Assembly (NCBI RefSeq): GCF_036786105.1
Contig: NZ_DAIQRQ010000021.1
Location: forward strand, 14,582-78,581
From: Ohtaekwangia sp036786105
Lineage (GTDB): Bacteria; Bacteroidota; Bacteroidia; Cytophagales; Cyclobacteriaceae
Reading direction: 5' to 3'
DNA: 64,000 nt
Both the position numbers and the translations under genes were made by a program. Shown here piece by piece: positions 23,062-32,341 of the stretch. The notes beneath the pieces are model-generated. The model was not told where the DNA came from, ran no database searches, and worked only from the letters and a program-made list of their open reading frames with translations. Numbering within the stretch: position 1 is the first letter of the stretch; each line of letters begins with the position of its first letter.

Positions 23062-24966
23062 ATGGCAAAATCGGAGAAAGAATCTTCCATGTTTACGTAT
23101 GATGAATCGAGCATTAAGTCGCTCGACTGGCGTGAACACATTCGCCTGCGTCCGGGTATGTACATCGGTAAACTCGGTGACGGATCATCCAAGGACGATG
23201 GTATTTATGTATTGGTAAAAGAGGTAGTCGATAACTGTATCGATGAACACATGATGGGCTACGGAAAGACGATCGATGTAACGATAACCGAATCTAAAGT
23301 TACCGTTCGCGACTACGGCCGTGGTATACCCCTCGGAAAGGTCGTGGATGTTGTGTCCAAGATTAATACGGGTGCGAAATACGATTCCGGTGCTTTCCAG
23401 AAATCCGTAGGTCTGAACGGTGTCGGTACAAAAGCGGTGAACGCTTTGTCGAGCTATTTTAAAGTGCAGGCATTCCGCGAAGGCCAGCAGAAACTGGCAG
23501 AGTTCAGGAAAGGCGTTTTGGTGAACGATCCGAAACCCGGCAAGAGCGAGGAGAAGAACGGAACGTATGTTGAGTTCGAGCCGGATAGCACGATGTTCAA
23601 GAATTATCACTTCATTCCGGAATACCTGGATGACTTGATGTGGAACTACGCCTTCCTCAATGCCGGTCTTACCATAAATTATAACGGACAGAAGTTCTTT
23701 TCTAAAGACGGTCTGCTCGATCTGCTCAGACAGAAATCTGATGCTGATGATCTTCGCTATCCGATCATTCACCTGAAAGGAAAAGATATTGAAGTTGCTC
23801 TTACCCACGGCAACCAGTACGGAGAAGAATACTACTCCTTTGTGAACGGCCAGAACACTACACAAGGAGGTACGCACCTCGCAGCGTTCCGTGAAGGCGT
23901 TGTAAAAGGTGTTCGCGAATTTTATAAAACCGATTTTGATGCTGCCGATATCCGTGCAAGTATCATTGGTGCAATTGCCGTGCGTGTGCAGGAACCTGTA
24001 TTCGAATCGCAGACTAAAACTAAACTCGGATCGATTCATACTGCTCCGGAAGGAGGGCAGCCAATTAAAAGTTTCGTAGGCGACTTTGTTGCCAAAGAAC
24101 TGGAGATATACCTGAATACCAACCCGGTTGCAGCTGATGCATTGAAGAAACGCATTCAGCAATCAGAACGTGAACGCAAGGAGATCGCCGGTATCAAAAA
24201 GCTGGCGAACGAGCGTGCCAAAAAAGCAAACCTGCACAACCGTAAGTTGCGGGACTGCCGCTATCACTTCGATGAAAAGAATCCAAAAGGTGCCGGCAGC
24301 ATGATCTTCATTACCGAAGGTGACTCGGCCAGTGGTTCTATTACCAAGTCGCGTGATGTGGAGACACAAGCCGTATTCAGCTTGCGCGGTAAGCCGTTGA
24401 ACTGTTTCGGTCTTACTAAAAAAGTTGTGTATGAGAACGAAGAGTTCAACCTGCTGCAGCACGCCTTGAATATTGAAGACGGTCTCGATGGACTTCGTTA
24501 CGATAAAGTAATTATCGCTACCGATGCGGATGTGGATGGTATGCACATTCGCCTGTTGTTGATGACGTTCTTCCTGCAGTTCTTCCCCGATTTGGTAAAG
24601 GCTGGCCATGTATTCATTCTGGAGACTCCGCTGTTCCGGGTGCGTAACAAGAAAGAAACCATCTACTGCTATAGCGATGAAGAAAAGCAGGCTGCCATCA
24701 GGAAGCTTGGAAGCAAACCGGAGATTACCCGCTTCAAAGGATTAGGAGAGATATCGCCGGATGAGTTTGGAAATTTCATCGGAGAGAATATTCGTCTTCA
24801 GCCGGTGTTGCTGCATAAAGACAGCCACCTGCAGAAGATATTGGAGTTCTATATGGGCAAGAACTCGCCTACACGTCAGGATTTTATTATTGAGAACCTG
24901 CGCATTGAACTGGATAAGGTAGAAGGGGTGGCAGAAGAAAAAACAGAGGAAGAAGTAGAAGCATAG
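23062..24966 (+). CDS. parE: DNA topoisomerase IV subunit B
   Basis: A 634-residue type IIA topoisomerase ATPase subunit. The GHKL ATPase domain shows LRPGMYIG, EVVDNCIDEH and VRDYGRGIP. QTKTKLGS is the Q-T-K loop. The TOPRIM domain has ITEGDSASGS (near 417) and ATDADVDGMHIR (near 488). The length is right for ParE and GyrB-like proteins; the following gene with a ParC-like layout supports ParE. The two are 26 bases apart and will be co-transcribed. The acidic end (EEKTEEEVEA) contrasts with the very basic end of its partner. Confidence 0.93.
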   Translation: MAKSEKESSMFTYDESSIKSLDWREHIRLRPGMYIGKLGDGSSKDDGIYVLVKEVVDNCIDEHMMGYGKTIDVTITESKVTVRDYGRGIPLGKVVDVVSKINTGAKYDSGAFQKSVGLNGVGTKAVNALSSYFKVQAFREGQQKLAEFRKGVLVNDPKPGKSEEKNGTYVEFEPDSTMFKNYHFIPEYLDDLMWNYAFLNAGLTINYNGQKFFSKDGLLDLLRQKSDADDLRYPIIHLKGKDIEVALTHGNQYGEEYYSFVNGQNTTQGGTHLAAFREGVVKGVREFYKTDFDAADIRASIIGAIAVRVQEPVFESQTKTKLGSIHTAPEGGQPIKSFVGDFVAKELEIYLNTNPVAADALKKRIQQSERERKEIAGIKKLANERAKKANLHNRKLRDCRYHFDEKNPKGAGSMIFITEGDSASGSITKSRDVETQAVFSLRGKPLNCFGLTKKVVYENEEFNLLQHALNIEDGLDGLRYDKVIIATDADVDGMHIRLLLMTFFLQFFPDLVKAGHVFILETPLFRVRNKKETIYCYSDEEKQAAIRKLGSKPEITRFKGLGEISPDEFGNFIGENIRLQPVLLHKDSHLQKILEFYMGKNSPTRQDFIIENLRIELDKVEGVAEEKTEEEVEA

Positions 24967-24992
24967 TATTGAAGACATTTTTTTAATCGGTC

Positions 24993-27836
24993 ATGAGTAA
25001 GAAAGACAACCCGAAAGCAAACCACGACAACGAGTCGAACGAAGAACCAAGCAACGGTGGCGGTACAGGTGAAGATGTAATCCACTCCATTGCGATCGAT
25101 GGTCTGTACGAAAGCTGGTTTCTCGATTATGCCTCGTATGTAATTCTGGAGCGTGCCGTTCCGCGGCTGGAAGACGGGTTCAAGCCCGTGCAGCGCAGAA
25201 TCATGCACTCACTTAAAGAGATGGACGATGGCCGGTTCAATAAAGTAGCGAACGTGATTGGTAACACCATGCAGTATCACCCGCACGGTGATGCTTCCAT
25301 TGGTGAGGCAATCGTAAATATAGGGCAGAAGGATCTGCTCATTGAAACACAAGGTAACTGGGGAGATGTTCGCACCGGCGATGGTGCAGCAGCGCCACGT
25401 TATATAGAAGCGCGCCTCTCGAAGTTTGCGCTCGATGTTGTTTACAACGCGCAGACTACCGAATGGCAATTGTCGTACGATGGTCGTAAGAAAGAACCGG
25501 TTACGCTGCCGGTAAAGTTTCCGCTGTTGCTGTCGCAGGGAGTAGAAGGTATAGCGGTAGGTCTTTCAACCAAAATTTTGCCGCACAACTTCTGCGAGCT
25601 GATCAAGGCTTCTATTGATATACTGAAGGGTAAGAATCCGAAAATATACCCTGACTTTCCCACCGGAGGTATTGCTGACTTCAGCGATTACAACCAGGGA
25701 TTGAGAGGAGGGAAGATCAAGGTGAGAGCCAAGATTGATGTGCTTGACAAAAAGACGCTTGTTATCAAGGAGATACCTTTCTCAACCACCACAACATCTC
25801 TCATGGAGTCGATCGTGAAGGCGAGTGAGAAAGGCCAGATCAAGGTAAAGCAGGTGATTGATAATACAGCTGCCAATGTAGAGATCCAATTGCAATTGCA
25901 GCCAGGGCAATCTCCGGAAGTAGCGATCGATGCCCTTTATGCATTTACGGATTGTGAAATATCGATATCGCCGAATGCCTGCGTGATTGTGGACGACAAG
26001 CCACGGTTCATGCCGGTGAACCAGATATTGAAAGCCAATACGGATCAAACCGTAGAACTCCTGAAGCGTGAGCTGGAGATCAAACGTTCAGAGCTGATGG
26101 AGAAGATCCTGTTCTCATCACTCGAAAAGATATTTATCGAAAACCGTATATACCGCGACATTGAAGAAGCGGAAAGTTGGGAAGAAGTAATTCAGACGAT
26201 CGATAAGGGACTGAAACCTCACAAGAAGAAATTCTATCGCGAGATTACGACAGATGATATTGTACGGCTCACGGAAATACGCATCAAGCGTATCTCCAAA
26301 TTTGACTCATTCAAAGCAGATGAGATGCTGCGCGATCTTCAGAAAGAACTGAAGGAAACAGAACATCACCTGAAGAACCTGACTGATTTTGCTATTGCTT
26401 ACTTCCAGCGACTACTTGAGAAATATGGCAAAGGTCGCGAGCGTAAAACAGAGATCAAGAGCTTCCAGTCTGTTACGGCTGTGGAAGTTATCGCAAACAA
26501 CCAGAAGTTATATGTGAACCGCGCTGATGGCTTCATTGGATATGGTTTGAAGAAAGATGAGTATATCTGCGACTGTTCTGATCTTGACGATGTAATCGTG
26601 ATCCGCAAGGATGGTAAAGCGAGAGTGTCGCGTATCCAGGATAAAGTCTTCATGGGTAAAGATATACTGTATGTAGGCATCTGGAAGAAAGGTGACGATC
26701 GTATGGTATATAATGTGATCTATGCCGATGGAAAAGGAGGTAAGAGCTTCGCGAAGCGTTTCAATATACCAGGTGTTACCCGCGATAAGGAGTATGATTT
26801 GACGCAGGGCAATCCGAACTCCCGCATTCTCTATGTGAGTGGAAATCCGAATGGCGAAGCGGAGAAAGTAGAAGTAAAACTTTCGCAATCCAGTACCGCG
26901 CGCAAGAAGATATTTACGTACGACTTTGCCGAGTTGGAAATAAAGGGCAGAAGCTCTCGCGGAAATATACTTACACCATACCCGGTTCGTAAGGTTGACT
27001 TCCTCAAAGCGGGGGGATCGACTCTAAGTAAACTTGACCTCTGGTTCGATGCCGATGCAGGTCGTTTGAACAAAGAGAAGCGCGGGCGCTATCTGGGCAA
27101 GTTCGATGTTGATGATAAGCTTATCACTTTCTACCGCAATGGTTCTTACAAGATCACGAATTATGAACTTACCAATCGTTTTGATCCGGAGAAGACGTTG
27201 CACGTAGAGAGATTCAATCCTGAAAAAGCTATATCGGCTGTGTACGTAGATGGCGAGAGCAAGCAGTATATGGCGAAGCGCTTTATGATTGAAACGACTA
27301 CACTCGATAAGGAATTTGGATTTATCTCAGAAGGCATCGGCTCACGCCTCGTGGCCGTAACCACCTCTGAAACACCGGAAGTAGAAGTGGAGGTAGTGAA
27401 AGCTAAAGATAAACCGAAGGTAACAGAAGTTGTGAACCTCGAAGAGGTTGTAGATATCAAAGGCTGGAAGGCCGTGGGTAATAAACTTTCTCAGTACAAG
27501 GTAACGAAAGTAAACCTGGTGCAGGAAGAAGAAACCGGTTTGGAAGAAGGTGATGAAGAGAGTGCTTTGACAGAGACTACTGACACGGATCAGTCGTCAA
27601 AAAAAAAATTGAGTTCGAATCTGAGCCCGAAGTCGAAGCAGACGGCCAAGTCAGCCTCTTCGGCGAGCCCGAAAAAGCAGGCGGTGAAAAAGGAGAAAGC
27701 AAAAGCCAGGCCCCAAGCCACCAGCAAAAAAGCGAGCCCACCAAAAAAATCCAAGTCGAGCAGCAAGGCCTCTTCGGCCAAGCCAGCCAAAAAAGCAGCG
27801 AAGAAAGCTCCGCCAAAAAAGGCGAAGAAGAGATAA
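24993..27836 (+). CDS. parC: DNA topoisomerase IV subunit A with long basic tail
   Basis: A 947-residue type IIA topoisomerase A subunit. ERAVPRLEDGFKPVQRR opens the winged-helix region, HPHGDASIGEAIV (96-108) is the quinolone-resistance region, and Tyr137 in APRYIEAR is the DNA-attacking residue. A GyrA-like C-terminal blade region follows up to about residue 840. The last ~80 residues are almost only Lys, Ser, Ala and Pro (from the poly-Lys run near 27600 to the stop). Such a tail would bind DNA non-specifically; it is not part of the catalytic core. Together with ParE it decatenates replicated chromosomes. Confidence 0.92.
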   Translation: MSKKDNPKANHDNESNEEPSNGGGTGEDVIHSIAIDGLYESWFLDYASYVILERAVPRLEDGFKPVQRRIMHSLKEMDDGRFNKVANVIGNTMQYHPHGDASIGEAIVNIGQKDLLIETQGNWGDVRTGDGAAAPRYIEARLSKFALDVVYNAQTTEWQLSYDGRKKEPVTLPVKFPLLLSQGVEGIAVGLSTKILPHNFCELIKASIDILKGKNPKIYPDFPTGGIADFSDYNQGLRGGKIKVRAKIDVLDKKTLVIKEIPFSTTTTSLMESIVKASEKGQIKVKQVIDNTAANVEIQLQLQPGQSPEVAIDALYAFTDCEISISPNACVIVDDKPRFMPVNQILKANTDQTVELLKRELEIKRSELMEKILFSSLEKIFIENRIYRDIEEAESWEEVIQTIDKGLKPHKKKFYREITTDDIVRLTEIRIKRISKFDSFKADEMLRDLQKELKETEHHLKNLTDFAIAYFQRLLEKYGKGRERKTEIKSFQSVTAVEVIANNQKLYVNRADGFIGYGLKKDEYICDCSDLDDVIVIRKDGKARVSRIQDKVFMGKDILYVGIWKKGDDRMVYNVIYADGKGGKSFAKRFNIPGVTRDKEYDLTQGNPNSRILYVSGNPNGEAEKVEVKLSQSSTARKKIFTYDFAELEIKGRSSRGNILTPYPVRKVDFLKAGGSTLSKLDLWFDADAGRLNKEKRGRYLGKFDVDDKLITFYRNGSYKITNYELTNRFDPEKTLHVERFNPEKAISAVYVDGESKQYMAKRFMIETTTLDKEFGFISEGIGSRLVAVTTSETPEVEVEVVKAKDKPKVTEVVNLEEVVDIKGWKAVGNKLSQYKVTKVNLVQEEETGLEEGDEESALTETTDTDQSSKKKLSSNLSPKSKQTAKSASSASPKKQAVKKEKAKARPQATSKKASPPKKSKSSSKASSAKPAKKAAKKAPPKKAKKR

Positions 27837-27842
27837 GGAATA

Positions 27843-27866
27843 AGTCCGGAAGTCCGGAAGACGGAA
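27843..27866. repeat. Tandem 8-base repeat agtccgga
   Basis: Two exact agtccgga units (27843-27858) are followed by degenerate agacggaa and agtctt. It lies just after the parC stop. This is one of several short word repeats in spacers of this window. Confidence 0.7.
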
Positions 27867-28024
27867 AGTCTTCTGGCACTTTCAGCGCAGGCGATACGAT
27901 TGAGTTATCAGTTTAGTCGTTATCGGCGAATTGTTATCCGTTAATTGTGGGTGTGATGCTTACAGTTAGCGGATAATTTTTTTTTCCACAGATCTCACAG
28001 AATTGCATATCCGTTATCAGTTAA

Positions 28025-28219
28025 TCGCTATCGGGCAAGATCGAAAAAGACGGGAATGAATTTCATGCCTGGTGCCCTGAGCTGCCAGGATGCCATACGC
28101 ATGGTAAGGTTCCCGCAATAGCATTGGAGAATTTGAAGGATGCAGTTCAATTGTACTTAGATACAATTATGGAAGAGGAGATAGCCAGGCTTACAACCGA
28201 AATGTTGGATGAAGCCTAA
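28025..28219 (+). pseudogene. HicB-type antitoxin remnant
   Basis: An in-frame stretch of about 60 codons reads IEKDGNEFHAWCPELPGCHT and then a helix-rich end (ALENLKDAVQLYLDTI), the unmistakable pattern of the HicB partial RNase-H-like fold. The N terminus is lost: no start codon precedes it, and a stop (28022-28024) lies just upstream inside the ttaatcg word repeat. A HicA remnant follows directly, in reversed order compared with classical hicAB but as in many hicBA pairs. It is presumably not translated. Confidence 0.7.
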
Positions 28220-28311
28220 AATTAATCAAGCTCTTAGAAAAAGAGGGCTTCATTTTCGTTCGCCAATCAGGTAGCCTGCAGATCCGTTATAAGTTACACG
28301 TTAATCGTTAA
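28213..28311 (+). pseudogene. HicA-type toxin remnant
   Basis: The frame through 28225-28284 reads IKLLEKEGFIFVRQSGSLQI, which matches the core of HicA mRNA interferases (the normal continuation is S-H-x-I/Y with the catalytic His in G-S-H). Here the His position is Leu, and after the motif the sequence becomes the ttaatcg word repeat and stops at 28309. The N terminus has no start codon. The gene is therefore truncated at its 3' side and inactive. Confidence 0.6.
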
Positions 28312-28353
28312 TAGATTTTCAATTTACCTGTAACGGTTAACTGTTCACGGATA

Positions 28354-29550
28354 TCAAAGTCTTTTCTCCACCAGCTCAGCCACTGTCTCTCCAATAGACA
28401 GTGAAGATGTAGCGGCAGGGGAAGGAGCGTTGCAGACATTGATAGCTTGTTTTTCTTCCAGAATCATGAAGTCGTCCAGCAGGCCGCCTGTTCTGTCGCA
28501 GGCCTGGGCACGCACTCCGGCTCCGCCTTCCATGAGGTCTTCTTCTTTAATTTCCGGCAATAGTTTTTGAAGCGCTTCGGTAAATGCCGCTTTGGAGTAA
28601 GAGCGATGCATTTCGCCTATGCCGGTTCGCCAGTACTTCGCTACAATTTTACGGAAGCCCGGCCACGCCAGTGTTTCACCGAGTTCTGCAAGGTTGATGT
28701 CCGATTTTTTATAGCCTTCACGCTTGAAAGCGAGTACGGCATTTGGTCCGCACTCTACACCACCGCCTACCATCGTTGTGAAGTGCACGCCCAGGAACGG
28801 GAAGTTCGGATCGGGCACCGGGTATATCAGTGTCTTTACTAAATATTCTTTCTCTTTCTTAAGCTTATAGTATTCACCACGGAAGGGAATGATCTTTACA
28901 TTTACATGGGAAGAAGTAAGGCGCGCAATTTTATCCGAATATAGTCCGGCACAATTCACCACCAGCTTACCGGTATAGCTTGCCTTTTGTGTAGCCACCA
29001 CCACCTTGTCGCTATCGAATTGTATATCGATCACTTTCTCGCCGAGCTTCAATTCTCCACCTTGTTGCTGAAATACTTCGGCATATTTCTCGGCTACCAT
29101 ACGGTAATCAACGATACCTGTCTGTGGTACATGTATACCGGCGATGCCGGCAACGTGAGGTTCATATTCTTTCAGCTCAGAAGCATTTAGCATCTTAAGA
29201 TTTTGAAGGCCGTTTTGCAATCCGCGATCGTATATATTCTTTAACAGGGGAAGCTCCTTCTCATCAGTAGCGACAATCACTTTTCCGCAGATGTTGTGTG
29301 GTATATCATGCTGGCGGCAAAAGTTAAGAAGCAGGTTGTAGCCGTGAATACAATTTCGGGCTTTCAAACTTCCGGGTTTATAGTATATACCGGAGTGAAT
29401 GACGTTGCTGTTATTACCGGTTTGATGGTTGGCGACAGCATTCTCTTTTTCGATTACAATTACTTTAAGCCTGGAATTTCGGCTGGTGAGTTGCAGGGCA
29501 GTGGCCAGACCGACAGCGCCACCTCCAATCACTATAACATCGTATTGCAC
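28354..29550 (-). CDS. lhgO: L-2-hydroxyglutarate oxidase
   Basis: A 398-residue FAD-dependent oxidoreductase of the DAO superfamily. The dinucleotide-binding motif IGGGAVGLATA starts at residue 8, followed by HQTGNNSNVIHSGIYY, a signature of the LhgO/L2HGDH group. VNCAGLYSDKIA and the C-terminal GAGVRAQA segment complete the FAD site. It oxidises L-2-hydroxyglutarate, a by-product of TCA enzymes, to 2-oxoglutarate and passes electrons to the quinone pool. Length is normal. It lies downstream of aconitase on the same strand but beyond a terminator hairpin, so it probably has its own promoter. Confidence 0.92.
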   Translation of the reverse strand: MQYDVIVIGGGAVGLATALQLTSRNSRLKVIVIEKENAVANHQTGNNSNVIHSGIYYKPGSLKARNCIHGYNLLLNFCRQHDIPHNICGKVIVATDEKELPLLKNIYDRGLQNGLQNLKMLNASELKEYEPHVAGIAGIHVPQTGIVDYRMVAEKYAEVFQQQGGELKLGEKVIDIQFDSDKVVVATQKASYTGKLVVNCAGLYSDKIARLTSSHVNVKIIPFRGEYYKLKKEKEYLVKTLIYPVPDPNFPFLGVHFTTMVGGGVECGPNAVLAFKREGYKKSDINLAELGETLAWPGFRKIVAKYWRTGIGEMHRSYSKAAFTEALQKLLPEIKEEDLMEGGAGVRAQACDRTGGLLDDFMILEEKQAINVCNAPSPAATSSLSIGETVAELVEKRL

Positions 29551-29584
29551 GGACTTGAATTTTGCCCGAAGCTAACGTAAACAT

Positions 29585-29620
29585 CTATAAAAAAGAAGCC
29601 CCGGATTTACCGGGGCCTCG
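29585..29620 (-). terminator. Intrinsic terminator after aconitase
   Basis: On the minus strand, a 7-bp all-G/C stem (29610-29616 with 29598-29604, loop of five) is followed by ttcttttttata. It ends the aconitase transcript before lhgO. Confidence 0.88.
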
Positions 29621-29625
29621 TTATT

Positions 29626-32301
29626 CTATTTCCTCTTTTTAGCTGCTTTTTTTACCACCTTCTTCGGTGATTTTTTAGCTACCGGTTTCTTACCGGCTTT
29701 TTTAGCGATCACTTTCTTAGCAACTTTTTTCACAGCTTTCTTCGGGGCCACCTTTTTAGGAGCAGCCTTTTTAGCTACTACTTTTTTAGCGGCTTTCTTC
29801 GGTGCTGCTTTTTTGGCTACCGTTTTCTTTGCAGCTTTTTTAGCAGCTGTTGTCTTCTTGGCAGGAGCAGCCTTTGCTACTGTAGCCTTCTTCGGTGCTG
29901 CTGTAGTTTTCTTCGGTGCCACTGTTGGCTTGGGTGCTGCTGTTTTTGTTGCAGGTTTACTGGCAACAGGTCTGACAGGAGCTGGAGCGGAAGATTTTGG
30001 AGCGGGAGCCTCTGTTTTAGCAGCAGGTTTTTTCTCGGCAGCAAACTTCTTCGCCATCAGGTTCAGTGCAGATCCGGCTTTGAACCACTCAATCTGGTTT
30101 GCATTGTACGTGTGGTTAACGGAAATGCTTTCTTCAGAACCATCGCTATGGTGAATTACCAGTGTGAGTGGCTTCTCCGGAGCGAATGTGGTAAGACCAA
30201 CGATATCGAAAGAGTCGTCTTCTTTAATCTTGTTATAGTCTTCCTTGTTGGCAAAAGTAAGCGCGAGCATACCTTGCTTCTTCAGGTTTGTTTCGTGGAT
30301 ACGAGCGAACGACTTTACGAGTATAGCGCGCACACCCAGGTGGCGTGGCTCCATTGCAGCATGTTCGCGTGATGAACCTTCTCCGTAGTTTTCGTCACCC
30401 ACTACAATCGATCCTATGCCATCGGCTTTATAAGCACGTTGCACTTTAGGTACTTCATCGTATTCACCTGTAAGACCATTCTTAACGCTATTGATCTTCT
30501 CGTTGAAGAAGTTAGTAGCACCAATCAACAGGTTGTTGGAAATGTTATCAAGGTGACCGCGATACTTCAGCCATTTACCTGCCATAGAGATATGGTCGGT
30601 AGTACACTTACCTTTTGCTTTAATGAGCAGGCGCAGACCTTTCAGATCTTTACCTTCCCATGGTTTGAATGGATCGAGGAGTTGCAGACGATCTGAAGCA
30701 GGATTTACTTTCACTACTACTTTACTGCCATCCTTAGCAGGAGCCTGGAAGCCAGGGTCTTTTACATCGAATCCTTTTGCAGGAAGCTCATCTCCGGTAG
30801 GAGGGTCAAGCTTTACTTTTTCACCCTGCTCATTGGTCAGGTAATCTGTTTCAGGGTTGAACGTCAGGTCACCGGCAATAGCCAATGCTGTAACCAGCTC
30901 AGGCGATGCAACAAAGGCAAATGTATTCGGGTTGCCATCGTTGCGCGACTGAAAGTTACGGTTGAAGGAGTGAACGATCGTGTTCTTCTCTTTCTTCTCT
31001 GCACCTACGCGGCTCCACATACCAATGCAAGGTCCGCAGGCATTGGCAAATACTTTGGCACCGATCTGATCGAATGTATCGATAAATCCATCGCGCTCAA
31101 TTGTATAGCGTACCTGTTCTGAACCTGGAGTGATGGTGAATTCCGCTTTGGTTTTTAATCCTTTGCTGGCTACTTGTTTGGCAAGGCTCGCAGCGCGGGA
31201 TATATCTTCGTATGAAGAGTTGGTACAGGAACCGATCAATCCTACTTCAACAGTAGTAGGCCAGCCGTTTTTAGCAGCTTCTTCTTTGATCTTTGAAATA
31301 GGAGTAGCCAAGTCTGGAGTGAACGGACCGTTCAGGTGTGGTTCAAGCTCCGACAGGTTGATCTCAACGATCTGGTCGAAATACTTTTCAGGCTCTGCAT
31401 ATACTTCGGGATCAGCAGTAAGATGCTCGCGTATACCGTTGGCAAGTTTAGCAACTTCTGCACGGCCGGTGGAGATCAGGTAGCGCTCCATCGACTCATC
31501 GTATCCGAAAGTTGATGTAGTAGCTCCGACTTCAGCGCCCATGTTACAGATGGTTCCTTTACCTGTACAGCTCAATGCTTCGGCACCTTCGCCAAAGTAT
31601 TCTACTATAGCGCCGGTTCCGCCTTTTACGGTAAGGATACCAGCCACTTTCAGAATAATATCTTTAGCGGAAGCCCAGCCACTTAGTTTACCGGTAAGTT
31701 TTACACCGATTAGCTTCGGGAATTTCAATTCCCAGGCCATGCCCGACATAACATCTACGGCATCCGCTCCACCAACACCGATTGCCACCATACCGAGGCC
31801 ACCGGCGTTTACGGTGTGAGAGTCCGTACCGATCATCATACCACCAGGGAATGCGTAATTTTCGAGCACTACCTGGTGGATGATACCAGCTCCTGGTTTC
31901 CAGAATCCGATACCATATTTAGTGGATACTGAAGCCAGGAAATCAAATACTTCTTTACTTTCTGTATTAGCAGTAATCAAATCTTCTTTAGCACCCGTCT
32001 TGGCTACGATCAGGTGATCGCAGTGTACAGTAGACGGCACCGCTACCTTAGGTCTTCCGGCAGACATGAACTGCAACAGCGCCATTTGGGCCGTTGCATC
32101 CTGCATCGCTACGCGGTCTGGAGCAAAATCAACGTATGATTTTCCGCGGCCAAAGTTCTCCAGCTTTTGATCTTCGTGGAGATGAGAGTATAGTATTTTT
32201 TCAGACAACGTGAGTGGACGATTGACAACTTTTCGAGCTTTGGCTATGCGTGCGGGCATATTGGCATACAAAGCCTTGATCATTTCTAAATCGAATACCA
32301 T
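29626..32301 (-). CDS. Aconitate hydratase with histone-H1-like C-terminal tail
   Basis: Residues 1 to about 754 are a complete aconitase of the mitochondrial-like type: SDGxT-free start region, IGTDSHTVNAGGLG, the first cluster Cys in GSCTNSSYED, the other two in NACGPCIGMW, and the swivel domain with DENYGEGSSREH. It interconverts citrate and isocitrate in the TCA cycle. The last ~137 residues (29629 to about 30041) are a low-complexity tail of Lys, Ala, Pro, Val and Thr with repeated AAPKK and KKVAKK units, as in histone H1 or HU-tail proteins. Usual family length is near 755, so the tail is an addition. The frame is intact through it. Nucleic-acid binding by the tail is inference. Confidence 0.93.
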   Translation of the reverse strand: MVFDLEMIKALYANMPARIAKARKVVNRPLTLSEKILYSHLHEDQKLENFGRGKSYVDFAPDRVAMQDATAQMALLQFMSAGRPKVAVPSTVHCDHLIVAKTGAKEDLITANTESKEVFDFLASVSTKYGIGFWKPGAGIIHQVVLENYAFPGGMMIGTDSHTVNAGGLGMVAIGVGGADAVDVMSGMAWELKFPKLIGVKLTGKLSGWASAKDIILKVAGILTVKGGTGAIVEYFGEGAEALSCTGKGTICNMGAEVGATTSTFGYDESMERYLISTGRAEVAKLANGIREHLTADPEVYAEPEKYFDQIVEINLSELEPHLNGPFTPDLATPISKIKEEAAKNGWPTTVEVGLIGSCTNSSYEDISRAASLAKQVASKGLKTKAEFTITPGSEQVRYTIERDGFIDTFDQIGAKVFANACGPCIGMWSRVGAEKKEKNTIVHSFNRNFQSRNDGNPNTFAFVASPELVTALAIAGDLTFNPETDYLTNEQGEKVKLDPPTGDELPAKGFDVKDPGFQAPAKDGSKVVVKVNPASDRLQLLDPFKPWEGKDLKGLRLLIKAKGKCTTDHISMAGKWLKYRGHLDNISNNLLIGATNFFNEKINSVKNGLTGEYDEVPKVQRAYKADGIGSIVVGDENYGEGSSREHAAMEPRHLGVRAILVKSFARIHETNLKKQGMLALTFANKEDYNKIKEDDSFDIVGLTTFAPEKPLTLVIHHSDGSEESISVNHTYNANQIEWFKAGSALNLMAKKFAAEKKPAAKTEAPAPKSSAPAPVRPVASKPATKTAAPKPTVAPKKTTAAPKKATVAKAAPAKKTTAAKKAAKKTVAKKAAPKKAAKKVVAKKAAPKKVAPKKAVKKVAKKVIAKKAGKKPVAKKSPKKVVKKAAKKRK

Positions 32302-32341
32302 AAGAGTTTAAATTTAAAGCGATGCTAAAGTAGCAAATTTT

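Larger units (their letters stand above)
27900..28345. repeat. Degenerate ttatc-agttaatcg word repeats around a gene remnant
   Basis: The 517-base spacer after parC holds many imperfect copies of a word like ccgttatcagttaatcg (for example near 27910, 27936, 28008-28032, 28282-28313 and 28325-28345). The copies at 28008 and 28282 directly flank the hicBA remnants and share the frame atccgtta-t-agtta. No complete gene is present in the spacer. Confidence 0.55.

Noticed and set aside
23185..24162. 325-residue open frame on the minus strand
   Set aside because: It lies wholly inside parE on the opposite strand, has no recognisable domain, and its codons mirror the parE frame.
28025..28311. Functional toxin-antitoxin system
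   Set aside because: No start codon for either gene, an internal stop, and the key His of HicA is missing.
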